A stretch of 38,441 nt of DNA from Deltaproteobacteria bacterium. GTDB lineage: Bacteria > Desulfobacterota > JAENJC01. Below the pieces are notes generated by a model. That model ran no database searches and was not told the DNA's origin. It was given only the letters and a program-made list of their open reading frames with translations. The position numbers and the translations under genes are program-made. The stretch lies in the NCBI GenBank assembly GCA_030646755.1, contig JAUSKU010000059.1, positions 1-38,441 on the forward strand, written 5' to 3'. Numbering within the stretch: position 1 is the stretch's first letter; the number at the start of each line of letters is the position of its first letter. Below are positions 1-10,200 of this stretch, one piece after another.

Positions 1-228
1 AAACGATTTGCTCAAAACCGTTTCGGTAGGCAACGGCGGTTAAGACAAAAAAAGAGTAGTTTTGGTAATATTATTGCAGCATAACAGCCTATACTGCTGA
101 TGCCCCGAATAGCTGCCCGATTCTATGTCGGAATTTGGGAAATCATGTTAGGCTTGACTCAGGAGGGTCTGTGTGTCTAATATGAAACATATCATGAGCC
201 ATAGGCTCACAAAGGCGAATGAAAATCA
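1..228. other. Gene-poor left edge
   Basis: I see no supportable gene here. Two short open frames run in from the left edge and stop at 41-43 and 82-84. Either could be the last codons of a gene outside the window, but they are too short to assign. The stretch ends at the first GC-rich palindromic repeat. Confidence 0.4.
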
Positions 229-318
229 ACCCCACCCTCACCTTAATCCTCTCCCTGAGGGAGAGGAGACTGTTTTACTCCTCCCCTTCAAGGGGAGGGT
301 TAGGGTGGGGATGGGGTA
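229..318. repeat. GC-rich palindromic intergenic repeat, copy 1
   Basis: Two stem-loops built from C-rich and G-rich arms sit head to head. The first begins ACCCCACCCTCACC and the second ends AGGGTTAGGGTGGGG. The outer ends are inverted repeats of each other (CCCCACCCT / AGGGTGGGG). It belongs to the family also seen near 7.1, 10.5, 29.4, 32.5 and 38.3 kb, but here two B-type units face each other. It ends just upstream of the methyltransferase start. Confidence 0.8.
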
Positions 319-343
319 AAGAGGGTATTTTCAGGTGAAATTT

Positions 344-1147
344 ATGAGTAACACAGAAATTACCAGGGAGCGGATAAAAGAGATCAAAAGGCTCCATGAA
401 TCAAGAGAAAGGGCTGAAAAGGGGCTCTTACTTATAGAAGGCATACGCCTTATGGAAGAGGCTGTTAAGGAGAAGGTCTCATTTGAGGAGGTCCTCTATA
501 CACAGAGGATAGAGGACACGGATAGAGGAATCGCGGTCCTTGCCGCATTGAGGAAGGGAAGGGCGCCTTTATATCCTGTGTCCGAAAAGGTTATGCAGTC
601 GGTTGCCGAAACGGAAAGTCCGCAAGGTATTCTGGGGGTCTTAAGGCATCTTGTCTGGGATATAAAAGATGTAACTAAGGGAAGGGGAACTGTAGTCGTC
701 GCCTGTGGTTTACAGGATCCAGGGAACCTCGGTACCATTATAAGGACTGCCGATGCTGGAGGATGCGGAGGAGTCGTAACAACTCAAAACACTGTGGATA
801 TCTATAATTCCAAGGTCATCAGGGCAACGATGGGAAGCATCTTCCGCACGCCAGTCTTGAAGTTTGAAGACCCTAAAGAGGCCATCTCTGCCTTGAAAAA
901 AGATGGTTACCAGATTATAGCCACTACTGCCCGCTCTAAAACATCGTATCTTGATATTGACTACATGAAGCCCACGGCCTTTTTGATAGGGCAGGAGGCA
1001 GCTGGAATTCCTGATGATTTACTCGAATCCGCTGACATCAAGGTTTTTATTCCTATGAAGGTAGGGGTTGAGTCGTTGAATGCCGCTGTTTCAGCATCAA
1101 TCTTAATTTATGAGGTATTCAGGCAGAAGTTGAGGCAGCACCCTTGA
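344..1147 (+). CDS. SpoU/TrmH-family RNA 2'-O-methyltransferase
   Basis: A cytoplasmic SAM-dependent methyltransferase predicted to methylate a ribose 2'-OH in rRNA or tRNA. The N-terminal 95 residues resemble the SpoU substrate-binding domain (LLLIEGIRLMEEA). The SPOUT knot motifs follow in order: GLQDPGNLGTIIRTAD near residue 125, IGQEAAGIP near 215 and ESLNAAVSASILIYE near 242. At 267 residues it has the usual family length. I chose the ATG at 344 because a CAGGTGA-like ribosome site lies about 7 bases upstream; a GTG at 335 in the same frame would add three residues. The gene converges with the flippase-like gene and their 3' ends overlap by 29 bases. RlmB-like versus other TrmH subfamilies cannot be decided from sequence alone. 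Confidence 0.9.
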   Translation: MSNTEITRERIKEIKRLHESRERAEKGLLLIEGIRLMEEAVKEKVSFEEVLYTQRIEDTDRGIAVLAALRKGRAPLYPVSEKVMQSVAETESPQGILGVLRHLVWDIKDVTKGRGTVVVACGLQDPGNLGTIIRTADAGGCGGVVTTQNTVDIYNSKVIRATMGSIFRTPVLKFEDPKEAISALKKDGYQIIATTARSKTSYLDIDYMKPTAFLIGQEAAGIPDDLLESADIKVFIPMKVGVESLNAAVSASILIYEVFRQKLRQHP

Positions 1148-2120
1148 TCATTCCGAACGATAGTTTCTCCCTCCATAGGAGGAATAACCCCAAAACAACT
1201 AATGGAATGAATTGGGCTAGGTGCATGACTATGGCCATCCCTATGGCCTCTTCCTTGCCGATGCCGTAAAAACCCAGTCCCAGATAAATGGCGTAATGAA
1301 ACGGCCCGACGAAACCTGGTGACGAAGGGACCGAAACGGCGAATGCAAGGAGCACAAGTATCAGGAGGGCTGAGGAGAAGGGGAGGGTGAAGCCGAAAGA
1401 CAGTGTGATTATGTAAATGGGGAGGGCCGAGACAACCCAGTTCATGGCCGAATATATGGAAACCATAATTAGGGCGGGACCATCCTTTACGATCTCAAGG
1501 CCTGCGGCAAGAGAGTTTATAAACAGGATTACCTGCTCCTGAATTCTTTCAGGGAAGGGCCTGAGAAAGGTTCTTAGAATGGATAATGCCTTTTCTCTGT
1601 ATCTGATAAGGAGGAACAGGAAAACGACAAGGGTAACTGAAATAATTAGTAAAGCGATGGCTCCGCCTCTGACTGTGTTCTTTATCTCAGCTACGCCGCC
1701 CGGAAGCTCAAATAACAGGAATACGGAGACCGTCATCAGCAAGACCGCCACAATGTCAAACAGTCTTTCAACTACAATCGTTGCAAAGGATGAGGTTACG
1801 CTGACCCCTTCCTTTTCACCTATGACATAGGCCCTCACAAACTCCCCCATCCTTGCCGGGAGAAGGTTATTGGCCATGAATCCTATGGTTGTAGCGGTGA
1901 AAAGGCTTCCGACCCCTATCTTTTTAATATGCCCCATCAGATACTGCCACCTGAGGGCTCTTATAAACATCAGGAGGTATTGGATCAGAAAGGCAGGGAT
2001 CCAGAGGTAAAGGTTGGCGCGGGATGATGCCTCCCAAAGTTTATGGTAGTCGACCCCCCTGAAGAGGAAGAATATAAGAACTACGCTTATACCTATTCCG
2101 AGCCAGAATTTCCAGTTCAT
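1119..2120 (-). CDS. Flippase-like membrane protein (LPG synthase TM region family)
   Basis: A polytopic inner-membrane protein of 333 residues with about eight hydrophobic segments, from the first (WLGIGISVVLIFFLF) to the last (FIPLVVLGLFLLWR). The motif ANNLLPARMGEFVRAYVIGEKEG near residue 87 and the later SSPGFVGPFHYA are typical of the UPF0104/AglD-like family, related to the membrane part of MprF. Family members are linked to lipid or glycan-lipid translocation; the substrate here is unknown. Its ATG overlaps the ribF stop by four bases (ATGA), so it should be translationally coupled as the last gene of the glnE-to-flippase run. Its 3' end overlaps the convergent methyltransferase gene. 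Confidence 0.85.
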   Translation of the reverse strand: MNWKFWLGIGISVVLIFFLFRGVDYHKLWEASSRANLYLWIPAFLIQYLLMFIRALRWQYLMGHIKKIGVGSLFTATTIGFMANNLLPARMGEFVRAYVIGEKEGVSVTSSFATIVVERLFDIVAVLLMTVSVFLLFELPGGVAEIKNTVRGGAIALLIISVTLVVFLFLLIRYREKALSILRTFLRPFPERIQEQVILFINSLAAGLEIVKDGPALIMVSIYSAMNWVVSALPIYIITLSFGFTLPFSSALLILVLLAFAVSVPSSPGFVGPFHYAIYLGLGFYGIGKEEAIGMAIVMHLAQFIPLVVLGLFLLWREKLSFGMIKGAASTSA

Positions 2121-3037
2121 CCCAGTATCTCCTTTGCCTTAACTGCATCTCGCCTTATCTGCTCCGAAAGGGCGTCAGGCGTCTGAAAGGCCATCTCGTC
2201 CCGAATCCTGTCTATGAAGAGTATCTCCACCTGTTCACCGTAAATGTCCGAATCAAAGTCAAATATGTGGGCCTCTACTGAAAAAGGGTCTTCAGGGAAT
2301 GTGGGATGTTTCCCAACATTGGCCACTGCCTTGTATCGCTTGCCGTTTAATGTAACGATAGATGCGTAGACTCCTGACTTCGGGAACAACTCCCCTTTGG
2401 TCTCAATATTTGCCGTAGGGAACCCCAGCTTTTTTCCCCGCTTCATTCCGGGGACAACAATCCCTTCCATTCCGTAAGGCCTGCCAAGGAGTGTAGATGC
2501 AAGATCGACACTACCTGCCCAAATCGCCTCCCTTACCTTGCTGCTGGAAACAACAGCCCCGCCGACCTCAACAGGCTCAACGACATGGAGACCGAAACCA
2601 TACTCTTCCCCCATATTTTTAAGGAAAGCTATGCCTCCTTCCCGTCCCTTGCCGAATGAGTAGTTGAATCCCACAACGACTTCCTTTATGCCGATCTTGT
2701 CAACCAGGATATCTTTAACAAAGGAGCGGGGGTGGAGGTTGGCGAAGTCAAGGTTGAACTCCGCGCAGATAACTGCATAGAGCCCCAGCTCCTCCATTAG
2801 TTTGATCTTCTTTTCTATGGGGGTTATCAGTGGAAGGTACTTTTCAGGCGCCAGTACCTTAACAGGGTGGGGGTCAAAGGTAAAGGCCACGGGAAGCCCG
2901 CCAATGTCCCTGGCCCTTTCCATGGCCGTCTTTAATATGGTCTGATGGCCTAAGTGAATACCGTCAAAGTTCCCAAGGGCCAGTACAGGGGAATTGAGCC
3001 TCTCAATTTTGTCAGTCCCCCTGAATACCTTGATCAC
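2117..3037 (-). CDS. ribF: Bifunctional riboflavin kinase / FAD synthetase
   Basis: Makes FMN from riboflavin and then FAD in the cytoplasm. The N-terminal nucleotidyltransferase domain shows LALGNFDGIHLGHQ near residue 20, FTFDPHPVKVL near 53 and VGFNYSFGKGREG near 122. SSSKVREAI follows near 164. The C-terminal kinase domain shows GRPYGMEGIVVPG and GKKLGFPTANI from about 185. At 306 residues it is a full-length two-domain enzyme. Its start overlaps the stop of the upstream phasin-like gene and its stop overlaps the flippase-like start, both by four bases, indicating one operon. Confidence 0.96.
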   Translation of the reverse strand: MIKVFRGTDKIERLNSPVLALGNFDGIHLGHQTILKTAMERARDIGGLPVAFTFDPHPVKVLAPEKYLPLITPIEKKIKLMEELGLYAVICAEFNLDFANLHPRSFVKDILVDKIGIKEVVVGFNYSFGKGREGGIAFLKNMGEEYGFGLHVVEPVEVGGAVVSSSKVREAIWAGSVDLASTLLGRPYGMEGIVVPGMKRGKKLGFPTANIETKGELFPKSGVYASIVTLNGKRYKAVANVGKHPTFPEDPFSVEAHIFDFDSDIYGEQVEILFIDRIRDEMAFQTPDALSEQIRRDAVKAKEILG

Positions 3038-3345
3038 TTCGTCTTTGCCGTAGTCCTTAGTTTCTTCTCCATGGCAGCAACCCTCTTTGTGAGCTTATCG
3101 AGGTCATCTTTCGTGGCTATGTCGGCACGTCCAAGGACCTCTTCCGCTCCCTCGTGAAGGGTTTTGGTGAGATCCTTTCTCGCCTCGTCACCCTTTTTCA
3201 GAAGGTCCTTGAGGAGTTTTTCCCCTTCCTTCTGGCTTATCTCGCCCTTCTTTACAAGCTCTTTTATAAGCTTGTTCATCATTTCACTCCCTTCGGTAAT
3301 AAGCCCGATCCCTGCCAAAACCGACTTTCTGAAAAACTCCGCCAT
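3034..3345 (-). CDS. Phasin-like small helical protein
   Basis: A 103-residue, Lys/Glu-rich, almost entirely helical protein with a predicted coiled coil in the last 35 residues (KDDLDKLTKRVAAMEKKL). The N-terminal part (MAEFFRKSVLAGIGLI, then KLIKELVKKGEISQKEGEKLL) matches the small phasin or PHA-regulator-like family found in many bacteria. No PHA synthase is in the window, so a storage-granule role is not supported here; a general scaffold role is equally possible. It lies 11 bases downstream of alaS and overlaps ribF by four bases. Confidence 0.75.
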   Translation of the reverse strand: MAEFFRKSVLAGIGLITEGSEMMNKLIKELVKKGEISQKEGEKLLKDLLKKGDEARKDLTKTLHEGAEEVLGRADIATKDDLDKLTKRVAAMEKKLRTTAKTK

Positions 3346-3356
3346 GGTAGACCTCC

Positions 3357-5993
3357 TTATATGATTTCAAACACTCTGTTTAACGCCTCATCCAGCTTTG
3401 AGATATCAGGCCCTCCTGCCTGGGCCATGTCCGGCCGTCCACCGCCGCCGCCACCGACTATCTTTGCTAATTCCTTAACAATGTTACCTGCATGGTAATT
3501 CTTTGTCAAATCCCCACTTACAGCAGCTGTTAATGTTGATTTACTTCCATCCGAGGAACCAAGAACTATTATCCCTGAACCAAGTTTTTCCTTGAGCATA
3601 TCGGCCATATCCTTCATCCCCTTGGGGTCTGATACATCTACCCTGGCTGAAAGGACCTTTACTCCTTTGATCTCTTTGACGCTGTTTAGAAGGGCCTCTG
3701 TCTCTCCCCCCGCAAGCTTACCCTGAAGGGACGAGACGGTTTTTTCCAGCTCCTTCTCTCTTTGAAGCAGCTTTGAAATCCTGTCTAAAAGGTTATCAGG
3801 CCTTGTCTTGAGGATGGAGGATGCCTCCTGGATATAATCCTGAAGGGACAAGAGGTGTTTGTAGGCGGCCTCCCCTGTCACCGCCTCGATCCTCCTTATC
3901 CCAGCAGCAACTCCTCCCTCGCTTATTATCTTGAATATGCCGATATCACCGCTTCTCCCGGTATGGGTCCCTCCGCAGAGTTCCTTGCTGAACTCTCCGA
4001 CGCTTACGACCCTGACCAGGTCGCCGTATTTTTCTCCGAAGAGGGCCATGGCCCCTTCCTTTGCCGCCTCATTTTGCGACATCACCATTGTTTCAACAGG
4101 CAGGTTCTCTCTCACCTTTTCGTTGACAATGGACTCAACCCTGCGCATCTCCTCATCCGTTATTCCTGAGAAGTGGGAGAAGTCAAACCTCAGCCTGTCA
4201 CCGGAAACCTGAGAGCCAGCCTGCTTGACATGACTCCCGAGGACCTCCCGGAGGGCGGCATGCAGGAGATGGGTTGAGGTGTGATTCAGGGCAGTGGCGC
4301 TTCTGTGTTCCTTGTCGACTACAAGATGGACTATCTCCGCTTCCCTGATCTCACCCTTTGCTATCCTTCCCTTATGCACAATAAGATTAGGCAAGGGCCT
4401 TATTGTGTCTTCAATATCCACTACAAGGGAATCGGTCTTTATTACGCCCCTGTCCCCCAGTTGTCCTCCTGACTCACCGTAAAACGGGGTCTCTTCCGTG
4501 ATCACCTCAACGGAGTCCCCCTGGAAGGCGGCTTCTACTGTCTCTCCATCCTTAATAACCTTTACGACCTTAGACCTTGCAGAGAGGTGGTCATAGCAGA
4601 GGAAACTGACCCCTCCTATATGGGATGCGACAGACCTGTATATGTCCCTGGCCCTGTCTTCAACATCTCCCTTCCATGAGGCCTTAGCCCTCTCCCTCTG
4701 GGAGGACATCTCCCTCTCAAAACCCGGCATGTCGAGGGTTATTTCCTTTCCCTTCAATATGTCTTCAGTAAGGTCCACAGGGAAGCCATAGGTATCATAC
4801 AGCTTAAATATCACGTCCCCGGCTATGACCTTCTCACCCTTCTCCTTCAGCCTTGTTACCTCTTCCTCAAGGAGCCTGAGGCCGTTATCGAGGGTTTCGG
4901 AGAACCTCTCCTCCTCGTTCCTTATGACCCTTGATATATAATCCCTCTGAGAATCCAGCTCCGGGTATGCCCCGGACATCTGGTCGATGATCCATCCTGA
5001 CACTGTGCAAAGGAAAGGTTTGTCAAGTCCAAGGAGCTTTCCGTGTCTCGCTGCCCTCCTCATGATACGCCTGAGGACATAACCTCTTCCCTCATTTGAA
5101 GGGATTACGCCGTCCCCTATCAGGAATGTAACGGCCCTGCCGTGGTCCGCAATGACCCTTATCGATACATCATTGTCAGGATTACTTCCGTAACTCTTAC
5201 CCGCTATCCTGGATATGGAAGATAAGAGACCTTGGAAGAGGTCGCTTTCATAATTGCTCGTTACTCCCTGAGCAATGGCCGTTATCCTCTCAAGCCCCAT
5301 CCCTGTATCAATGCTCGGCTTAGGCAGGGGTGTGAGCTTCCCATTTACATCCCTGCTATACTGCATGAACACAAGGTTCCATATCTCAAGGTACCTGTCG
5401 CAGTCGCATCCGACCTTGCATCCAGGACTTCCGCACCCTACTTCAGCCCCCTGGTCCACCAGTATCTCGGAGCATGGGCCGCATGGGCCGGTGTCCCCCA
5501 TCTGCCAGAAGTTGTCCTTTTCATCAAGCCTTGAGATCCTCTCCTTTGGGATACCAGTGACCTCAAGCCATAACTCCTCGGCCTCGTCATCCTCCCTGAA
5601 TACCGTCACATGCAGCCTTTCTTTCGGAAGGCCCATCTCAACAGTCAGGAACTCCCAGGCATACGATATAGCGTCCCTCTTGAAGTAATCTCCGAAGGAG
5701 AAGTTGCCAAGCATCTCGAAGAATGTGTGGTGTCTGGCAGTACGTCCCACATTCTCAAGGTCGTTGTGCTTCCCTCCGGCCCTCACGCACTTCTGGGATG
5801 TGGCGACCCTTTTGTAGTCCCTCGCTTCCTCTCCCAGAAATACGCCCTTGAACTGATTCATCCCTGCATTTGTAAAAAGGAGGGTAGGGTCGTCGGCAGG
5901 GATCAGGGGGGATGAAGACACAACGGTGTGTCCTTTCCCCTTGAAGTAATTAAGGAATGCCTCTCTTATCTCGTTTCCAGATAGTTTTTTCAT
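3357..5993 (-). CDS. alaS: Alanyl-tRNA synthetase
   Basis: Charges tRNA-Ala with alanine and edits mischarged Ser/Gly. The class II catalytic core is at the N-terminus (FTNAGMNQFKGVFLG, then QKCVRAGGKHNDLENVGRT and FFEMLGNFSFGDYFK). A Cys-rich insert (CGSPGCKVGCDCD near residue 190) is common in bacterial AlaS. The editing domain carries the zinc-binding HTSTHLLH motif and the later CGGTH. The C-terminal DHHA1-type region ends with the glycine-rich GGGGGGRPDMAQAGG. At 878 residues it is full length. It starts four bases after the pilT stop, so the two genes probably share a transcript. Confidence 0.98.
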   Translation of the reverse strand: MKKLSGNEIREAFLNYFKGKGHTVVSSSPLIPADDPTLLFTNAGMNQFKGVFLGEEARDYKRVATSQKCVRAGGKHNDLENVGRTARHHTFFEMLGNFSFGDYFKRDAISYAWEFLTVEMGLPKERLHVTVFREDDEAEELWLEVTGIPKERISRLDEKDNFWQMGDTGPCGPCSEILVDQGAEVGCGSPGCKVGCDCDRYLEIWNLVFMQYSRDVNGKLTPLPKPSIDTGMGLERITAIAQGVTSNYESDLFQGLLSSISRIAGKSYGSNPDNDVSIRVIADHGRAVTFLIGDGVIPSNEGRGYVLRRIMRRAARHGKLLGLDKPFLCTVSGWIIDQMSGAYPELDSQRDYISRVIRNEEERFSETLDNGLRLLEEEVTRLKEKGEKVIAGDVIFKLYDTYGFPVDLTEDILKGKEITLDMPGFEREMSSQRERAKASWKGDVEDRARDIYRSVASHIGGVSFLCYDHLSARSKVVKVIKDGETVEAAFQGDSVEVITEETPFYGESGGQLGDRGVIKTDSLVVDIEDTIRPLPNLIVHKGRIAKGEIREAEIVHLVVDKEHRSATALNHTSTHLLHAALREVLGSHVKQAGSQVSGDRLRFDFSHFSGITDEEMRRVESIVNEKVRENLPVETMVMSQNEAAKEGAMALFGEKYGDLVRVVSVGEFSKELCGGTHTGRSGDIGIFKIISEGGVAAGIRRIEAVTGEAAYKHLLSLQDYIQEASSILKTRPDNLLDRISKLLQREKELEKTVSSLQGKLAGGETEALLNSVKEIKGVKVLSARVDVSDPKGMKDMADMLKEKLGSGIIVLGSSDGSKSTLTAAVSGDLTKNYHAGNIVKELAKIVGGGGGGRPDMAQAGGPDISKLDEALNRVFEII

Positions 5994-5997
5994 CGGT

Positions 5998-7104
5998 CTA
6001 TTCTAATCCCCATGATGTATCTGTGTCTGAAGTGGACGATATCCCGCTCACCTTCAGGGCAAAGTCATCAGGGTTTGAGGCCCACTTCAGGGCCTCTTCG
6101 TATGTAATCTTCCCTGTCTTCAGGTGTCCCATCAGCGACTGATCGAAGGTCTGCATCCCGTAGCTGATCTGACCGGCTGCGATTGCATCCTTTATCTGCT
6201 TGGTCTTGTCCTTATCCTCTATACACTCCCTTATCCTTGCCGTGGAAACCAATACCTCCACTGCCGGGACCCTGCCTTTGCCCTCCGCAGCAGGAACCAG
6301 CCTTTGGGAGACTATACCCTTTATCACTCCCGCTAATTGAAGCCTCATCTGCTGTTGCTGATGGGGTGGGAAGGTGCTTACTATCCGGTTTACAGTCTCC
6401 GTTGCATCGATGGTGTGAAGGGTGCTGAGGACCAGATGTCCCGTCTCTGCTGCTGTTATGGCTATTTCTATGGTCTCCATATCCCTCATCTCGCCGACGA
6501 GGATGATGTCAGGGTCCTGTCTGAGGGCTGATTTCAGGGCACTCGCGAAGGAAAAGGTGTCGAACCCGACCTCCCTCTGGTTTACCACACTTTTTTTGTC
6601 CCTGTGAAGGAATTCGATGGGGTCTTCGATGGTCATTATATGGGTGGTATTAGTGGAGTTTATAAGGTCTATCATTGCGGCCAAGGTGGTGGATTTCCCA
6701 CTTCCGGTTGTCCCCGTGACGAGGACGAGGCCTCTATGTTCATTGGCGAGTTTTTCTATGACAGGGGGGAGGTTCAGTTCTTTAATTGTCATGATCTTCA
6801 TTGGTATAACCCTGAGGACCATTCCCACAGTCCCCCTTTGCTGGAATACATTGACCCTGAACCTTCCAAGACCCGGAACTCCGTAAGCCAGGTCTATTTC
6901 ATTTGTCTGTTTGAACTTCTCTTTCTGCATCGGGTTCATGACAATGCCCGCCATATTGGCGATTACTTCCGGTGTAAGTCTTGGGGCGTCCTTCATTGGC
7001 ACAAGGGAGCCGTCTACCCTGAAAACCGGCGGAAGCCCCACCTTTAAGTGGGTATCCGAGGCCCTTCCCTTGACCGCAACAGCCAGAATATCGTTTAGTT
7101 CCAT
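5998..7104 (-). CDS. pilT: Type IV pilus retraction ATPase PilT
   Basis: A hexameric cytoplasmic ATPase that powers pilus retraction and twitching. The 368-residue protein starts MELNDILAVAVKGRASDTHL. It has Walker A GTTGSGKST at 131-139, an Asp box around TIEDPIEF at 158-165, Walker B ILVGEMRD at 201-208 and a His box (HLVLSTLHT) near 223. I start it at 7104 because a GGAGG ribosome site lies about seven bases upstream. The open frame continues upstream to 7191, but those codons run through a palindromic repeat and give a low-complexity Ser/Pro/Gly peptide. No other pilus genes are in the window. Confidence 0.95.
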   Translation of the reverse strand: MELNDILAVAVKGRASDTHLKVGLPPVFRVDGSLVPMKDAPRLTPEVIANMAGIVMNPMQKEKFKQTNEIDLAYGVPGLGRFRVNVFQQRGTVGMVLRVIPMKIMTIKELNLPPVIEKLANEHRGLVLVTGTTGSGKSTTLAAMIDLINSTNTTHIMTIEDPIEFLHRDKKSVVNQREVGFDTFSFASALKSALRQDPDIILVGEMRDMETIEIAITAAETGHLVLSTLHTIDATETVNRIVSTFPPHQQQQMRLQLAGVIKGIVSQRLVPAAEGKGRVPAVEVLVSTARIRECIEDKDKTKQIKDAIAAGQISYGMQTFDQSLMGHLKTGKITYEEALKWASNPDDFALKVSGISSTSDTDTSWGLE

Positions 7105-7127
7105 AATTAAACCTCCGTCTTTTTCTC

Positions 7128-7211
7128 CCTCTCCCTCGACGGGAGAGGGTTGGGGTGAGGGTGAACAATCATCTTTCCCCCCTCCCCTCAATCCCCTCCC
7201 GCCAGGGGAGG
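7128..7211. repeat. GC-rich palindromic intergenic repeat, copy 2
   Basis: A B-type unit (CCCTCTCCC...GGGAGAGGG, followed by TTGGGGTGAGGGTGAA) is followed after a short spacer by an A-type unit (CCCTCAATCCCCTCCC...GGGGAGGGG). It fills the glnE-pilT gap and runs into glnE, where it encodes that protein's last residues and stop codon. Confidence 0.85.
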
Positions 7212-10200
7212 GGAGCTTGGGATGGATAATATCCTATTATATATCTCCCTCACATTTTCTGTATGCCTGCGATAATCCTTGAGGAAAAGGTCATGAGGGG
7301 CATCCCCATGGTAGCCAAGCCTTTTTGCGAGCTTGGCAACCTTCCCGGGATGGAGGTCCATCTGGTCTGTGGATACGTTGTGAAGTATCCTCAACCGGTT
7401 TTCGGCCTTCATAAGGAACATATAGGCACCCTTAAGGGCTGAATGGTCTTCAGATGTAATCAGGTCTGAGGTTACAAGGGCATCAAGCGCATTTATGGTG
7501 CTTGACTTCCTGAGTTCCGTCAGTTCCCTCCCATGCCTTAATTGGAGGGACTGGGCAGCAAACTCTATGTCCACAATACCACCGCGTCCGGTCTTGACAT
7601 TATATCTTTCAGGCCCTTCCTTGGCAAGCTCTTTTTCCATCCTTTCCCTTAGATGTATCATCTCTTTCCGCCCTTCCTCGTCGATCCCGCGGTTATAGAC
7701 GAAGGAGGCAATTTCCTCCATTACCTCCTTTCCGAGTTCGGAATTGCCGGCCACATTCCTTGCCTTGATCAATGCCTGCCTTTCCCACAGCCTGGCACTC
7801 TCGTGATGATACCTTCTGTATGCGTCAAGAGATGATACCAGTGCACCGGCACTACCGGAGGGCCTGAGTCTCGTATCGACCTTGTACAGGTATCCCTCCC
7901 TTGTCTGGAGGGTCAGGAAGGAGATGACCCTTTGTGCCACCTTCGCGAAGTACTCCTGATTCGTGATCACCTTTGGCCCCTTTGTCTCACCTGCGCCGGA
8001 ATAAATGAATATCAGGTCGAGGTCTGAGGAGTAGTTCATCTCGCGGCCTCCGAGCTTCCCCATCCCTATAACTGAGATAAAGGCTTCCGTCCCGTCAGTT
8101 AGAAACGGAGTCCCGTAACGTGCCCTTATTTCTTCCTCTGAGACCCGGAGTGCAACATCTATGGATAGGTCCGCAAGGCTGGTCAGCTGGCTGCACACTT
8201 CCATGAGGCCGATCTCTTCTGCAATGTCATTTATTCCGATCCTTATCAGCTCTATATTCCTGAATCTCCTTATGGTGTCCAGAACCTCTTCATATCCTTC
8301 CGCAGAACTTAAAGCAGACGACAGTTCTATCCCTAATTCCTCTTTGCTCTTTACCGGCGTCACGGTATCGGAACGGAGGAGTGTATCAAGGAGTTCAGGA
8401 TGGCTTATCAGAAACTGCGATAGAAAGTCGCTGGTTCCGAATAACGCGGCCAGAAACCTTATCATCTTTGGGTTTTCGAGAAGGAGGGCGTAGAAACTAC
8501 CCTTGGCGCCAACCGTGCTGAGAAACCTGTCGAGGTTTGCAATGGCCATATCAGGGTCAGGGGACCTGGAGGCCTCCAGGAAAAGGTGAGGGGCAAGCCT
8601 TCTCAAGGCCGCTCTATTGCGCTGCGTCAGGCGGGCATTTGGCGTTGCCTCTTTAAGGGTCTGAAGCCTGTAGTAAGTCACCTCCGGGTCTTCAAAACCC
8701 ATAGAAGCAAGCCTTCCCACGACCTCCTCTTTATCTGTTTCATTGGAAAAGAAGTGCGCCACCTCCGGAGGTATATCTTCAAGGCTTTTGGATGGCTCAT
8801 GGAATATGCCGTCATAAAGCCTTTCCACGTTTTTGCTGTGAAATGCGAGGACCTCTTTAAAACCGTCAATATCCCTGAATCCGCACCTCTTTGCCAACCT
8901 CCTTAACCCTTCCGGTTTGGCAGGCAGCTTGTGAGTCTGTCTCTCGTTTTCCACCTGTATCCTGTGTTCCGCAGTCCTTAAAAACCTGTAGGCCTCGGTG
9001 AGTGTTTTACAATCGTAATCCGGGAGGAGCCCCTTTTCATTGAGCTTAAGGAGGGAGCTAAGGGTATTCTTTTCCCTTATCGCCTTTTCTTTCCCGGCAT
9101 GGACCAGTTGACTGGCCTGTACAAGGAATTCTATCTCTCTTATCCCTCCGCTCCCAAGCTTCACGTCCCACATCCCGGGCTTTAATGCCAAGTCCCTGTC
9201 TATCTTGAGCTTCATCTCCTTAATATCTTCTATAGTGGTGAAGTCCAAATACTTGCGGTATATGAAAGGCTCCATCTCCTTTAAAAACCTCTCCCCAAGG
9301 GGGATACCCCCTGCAACAGGTCTGGCCTTGAGCATAGCTGACCTTTCCCACGTCTCTCCCCAGGATTCATAGTAAACCTCTGCGCTCCTTATTGAGTTCA
9401 CAATGGGGCCATTCTGCCCTTCAGGCCTGAGCCTGAGGTCCACTCGGAATACAAACCCATCCTCGGTATTGGATGATATGGCCTTTGTAAGAAGTTCTGC
9501 CAGTTTGCAGTAAAACTCATAAAGGGTATAAGTCCTGCCTCCTCCCTTGGTCTCCCCTTCATCAGATTCATAAAGGTATATCAGGTCTATGTCCGAGCTG
9601 AAGTTCAGTTCATTCCCGCCGAGCTTCCCCATTCCAAGGACTGTGAATGTGCACTCTTTAAGTGAACCGTTCCCATCCCTGTACCAAGGTGTGCCGTAAT
9701 CCTTTTTCAAGAGGGCCAGGCAAAAGATATAGGCTGTATCAAGGGCAGCCGATGCAAGGGATGAAAGCTCTGCGGTTATCTCCTCCAGGGTCCCGTATCC
9801 CAGGAGGTCTCTGGCCCCGATCCTCAGCATCTCCTCTTGCTTGTATATCCTCAAGGTTGACAGAAGGCCACTATAATCGGGAACCTCTGCCATTATTCCT
9901 TTCAGTTCGGACTTCATTATTCCCAGAGGCTTTTCTTTCTTAAGGTATTCCGAGGTGATGAGATTCAGGCCTCTGCGTGGTTTCCTTATGAGGATGGAAG
10001 AAAGAAATTCGCTGCTGCTGAAGATCTTGATAAAAAGAGACAGGTGTTCTTTAAAGGTTTCTGTGTCTATACAGGCCTCTGCAGAAGCGGCCAGGAACCT
10101 TTCAAGAAAGTTCAGTGCGGAGTCAGGGTTGGGAGAATCCAATGCCAGCTCAATTACATAAGGAAGGTTGTCTGAGATTAAGGGAAATACCTTAATCTCT

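Noticed and set aside
1..84. Possible end of a gene at the left edge
   Set aside because: Two frames are open for only 14 and 27 codons; neither has a recognisable motif, so no gene is called.
7105..7191. N-terminal extension of PilT
   Set aside because: The codons run through palindromic repeat copy 2 and yield a Ser/Pro/Gly peptide. A GGAGG site supports the start at 7104.
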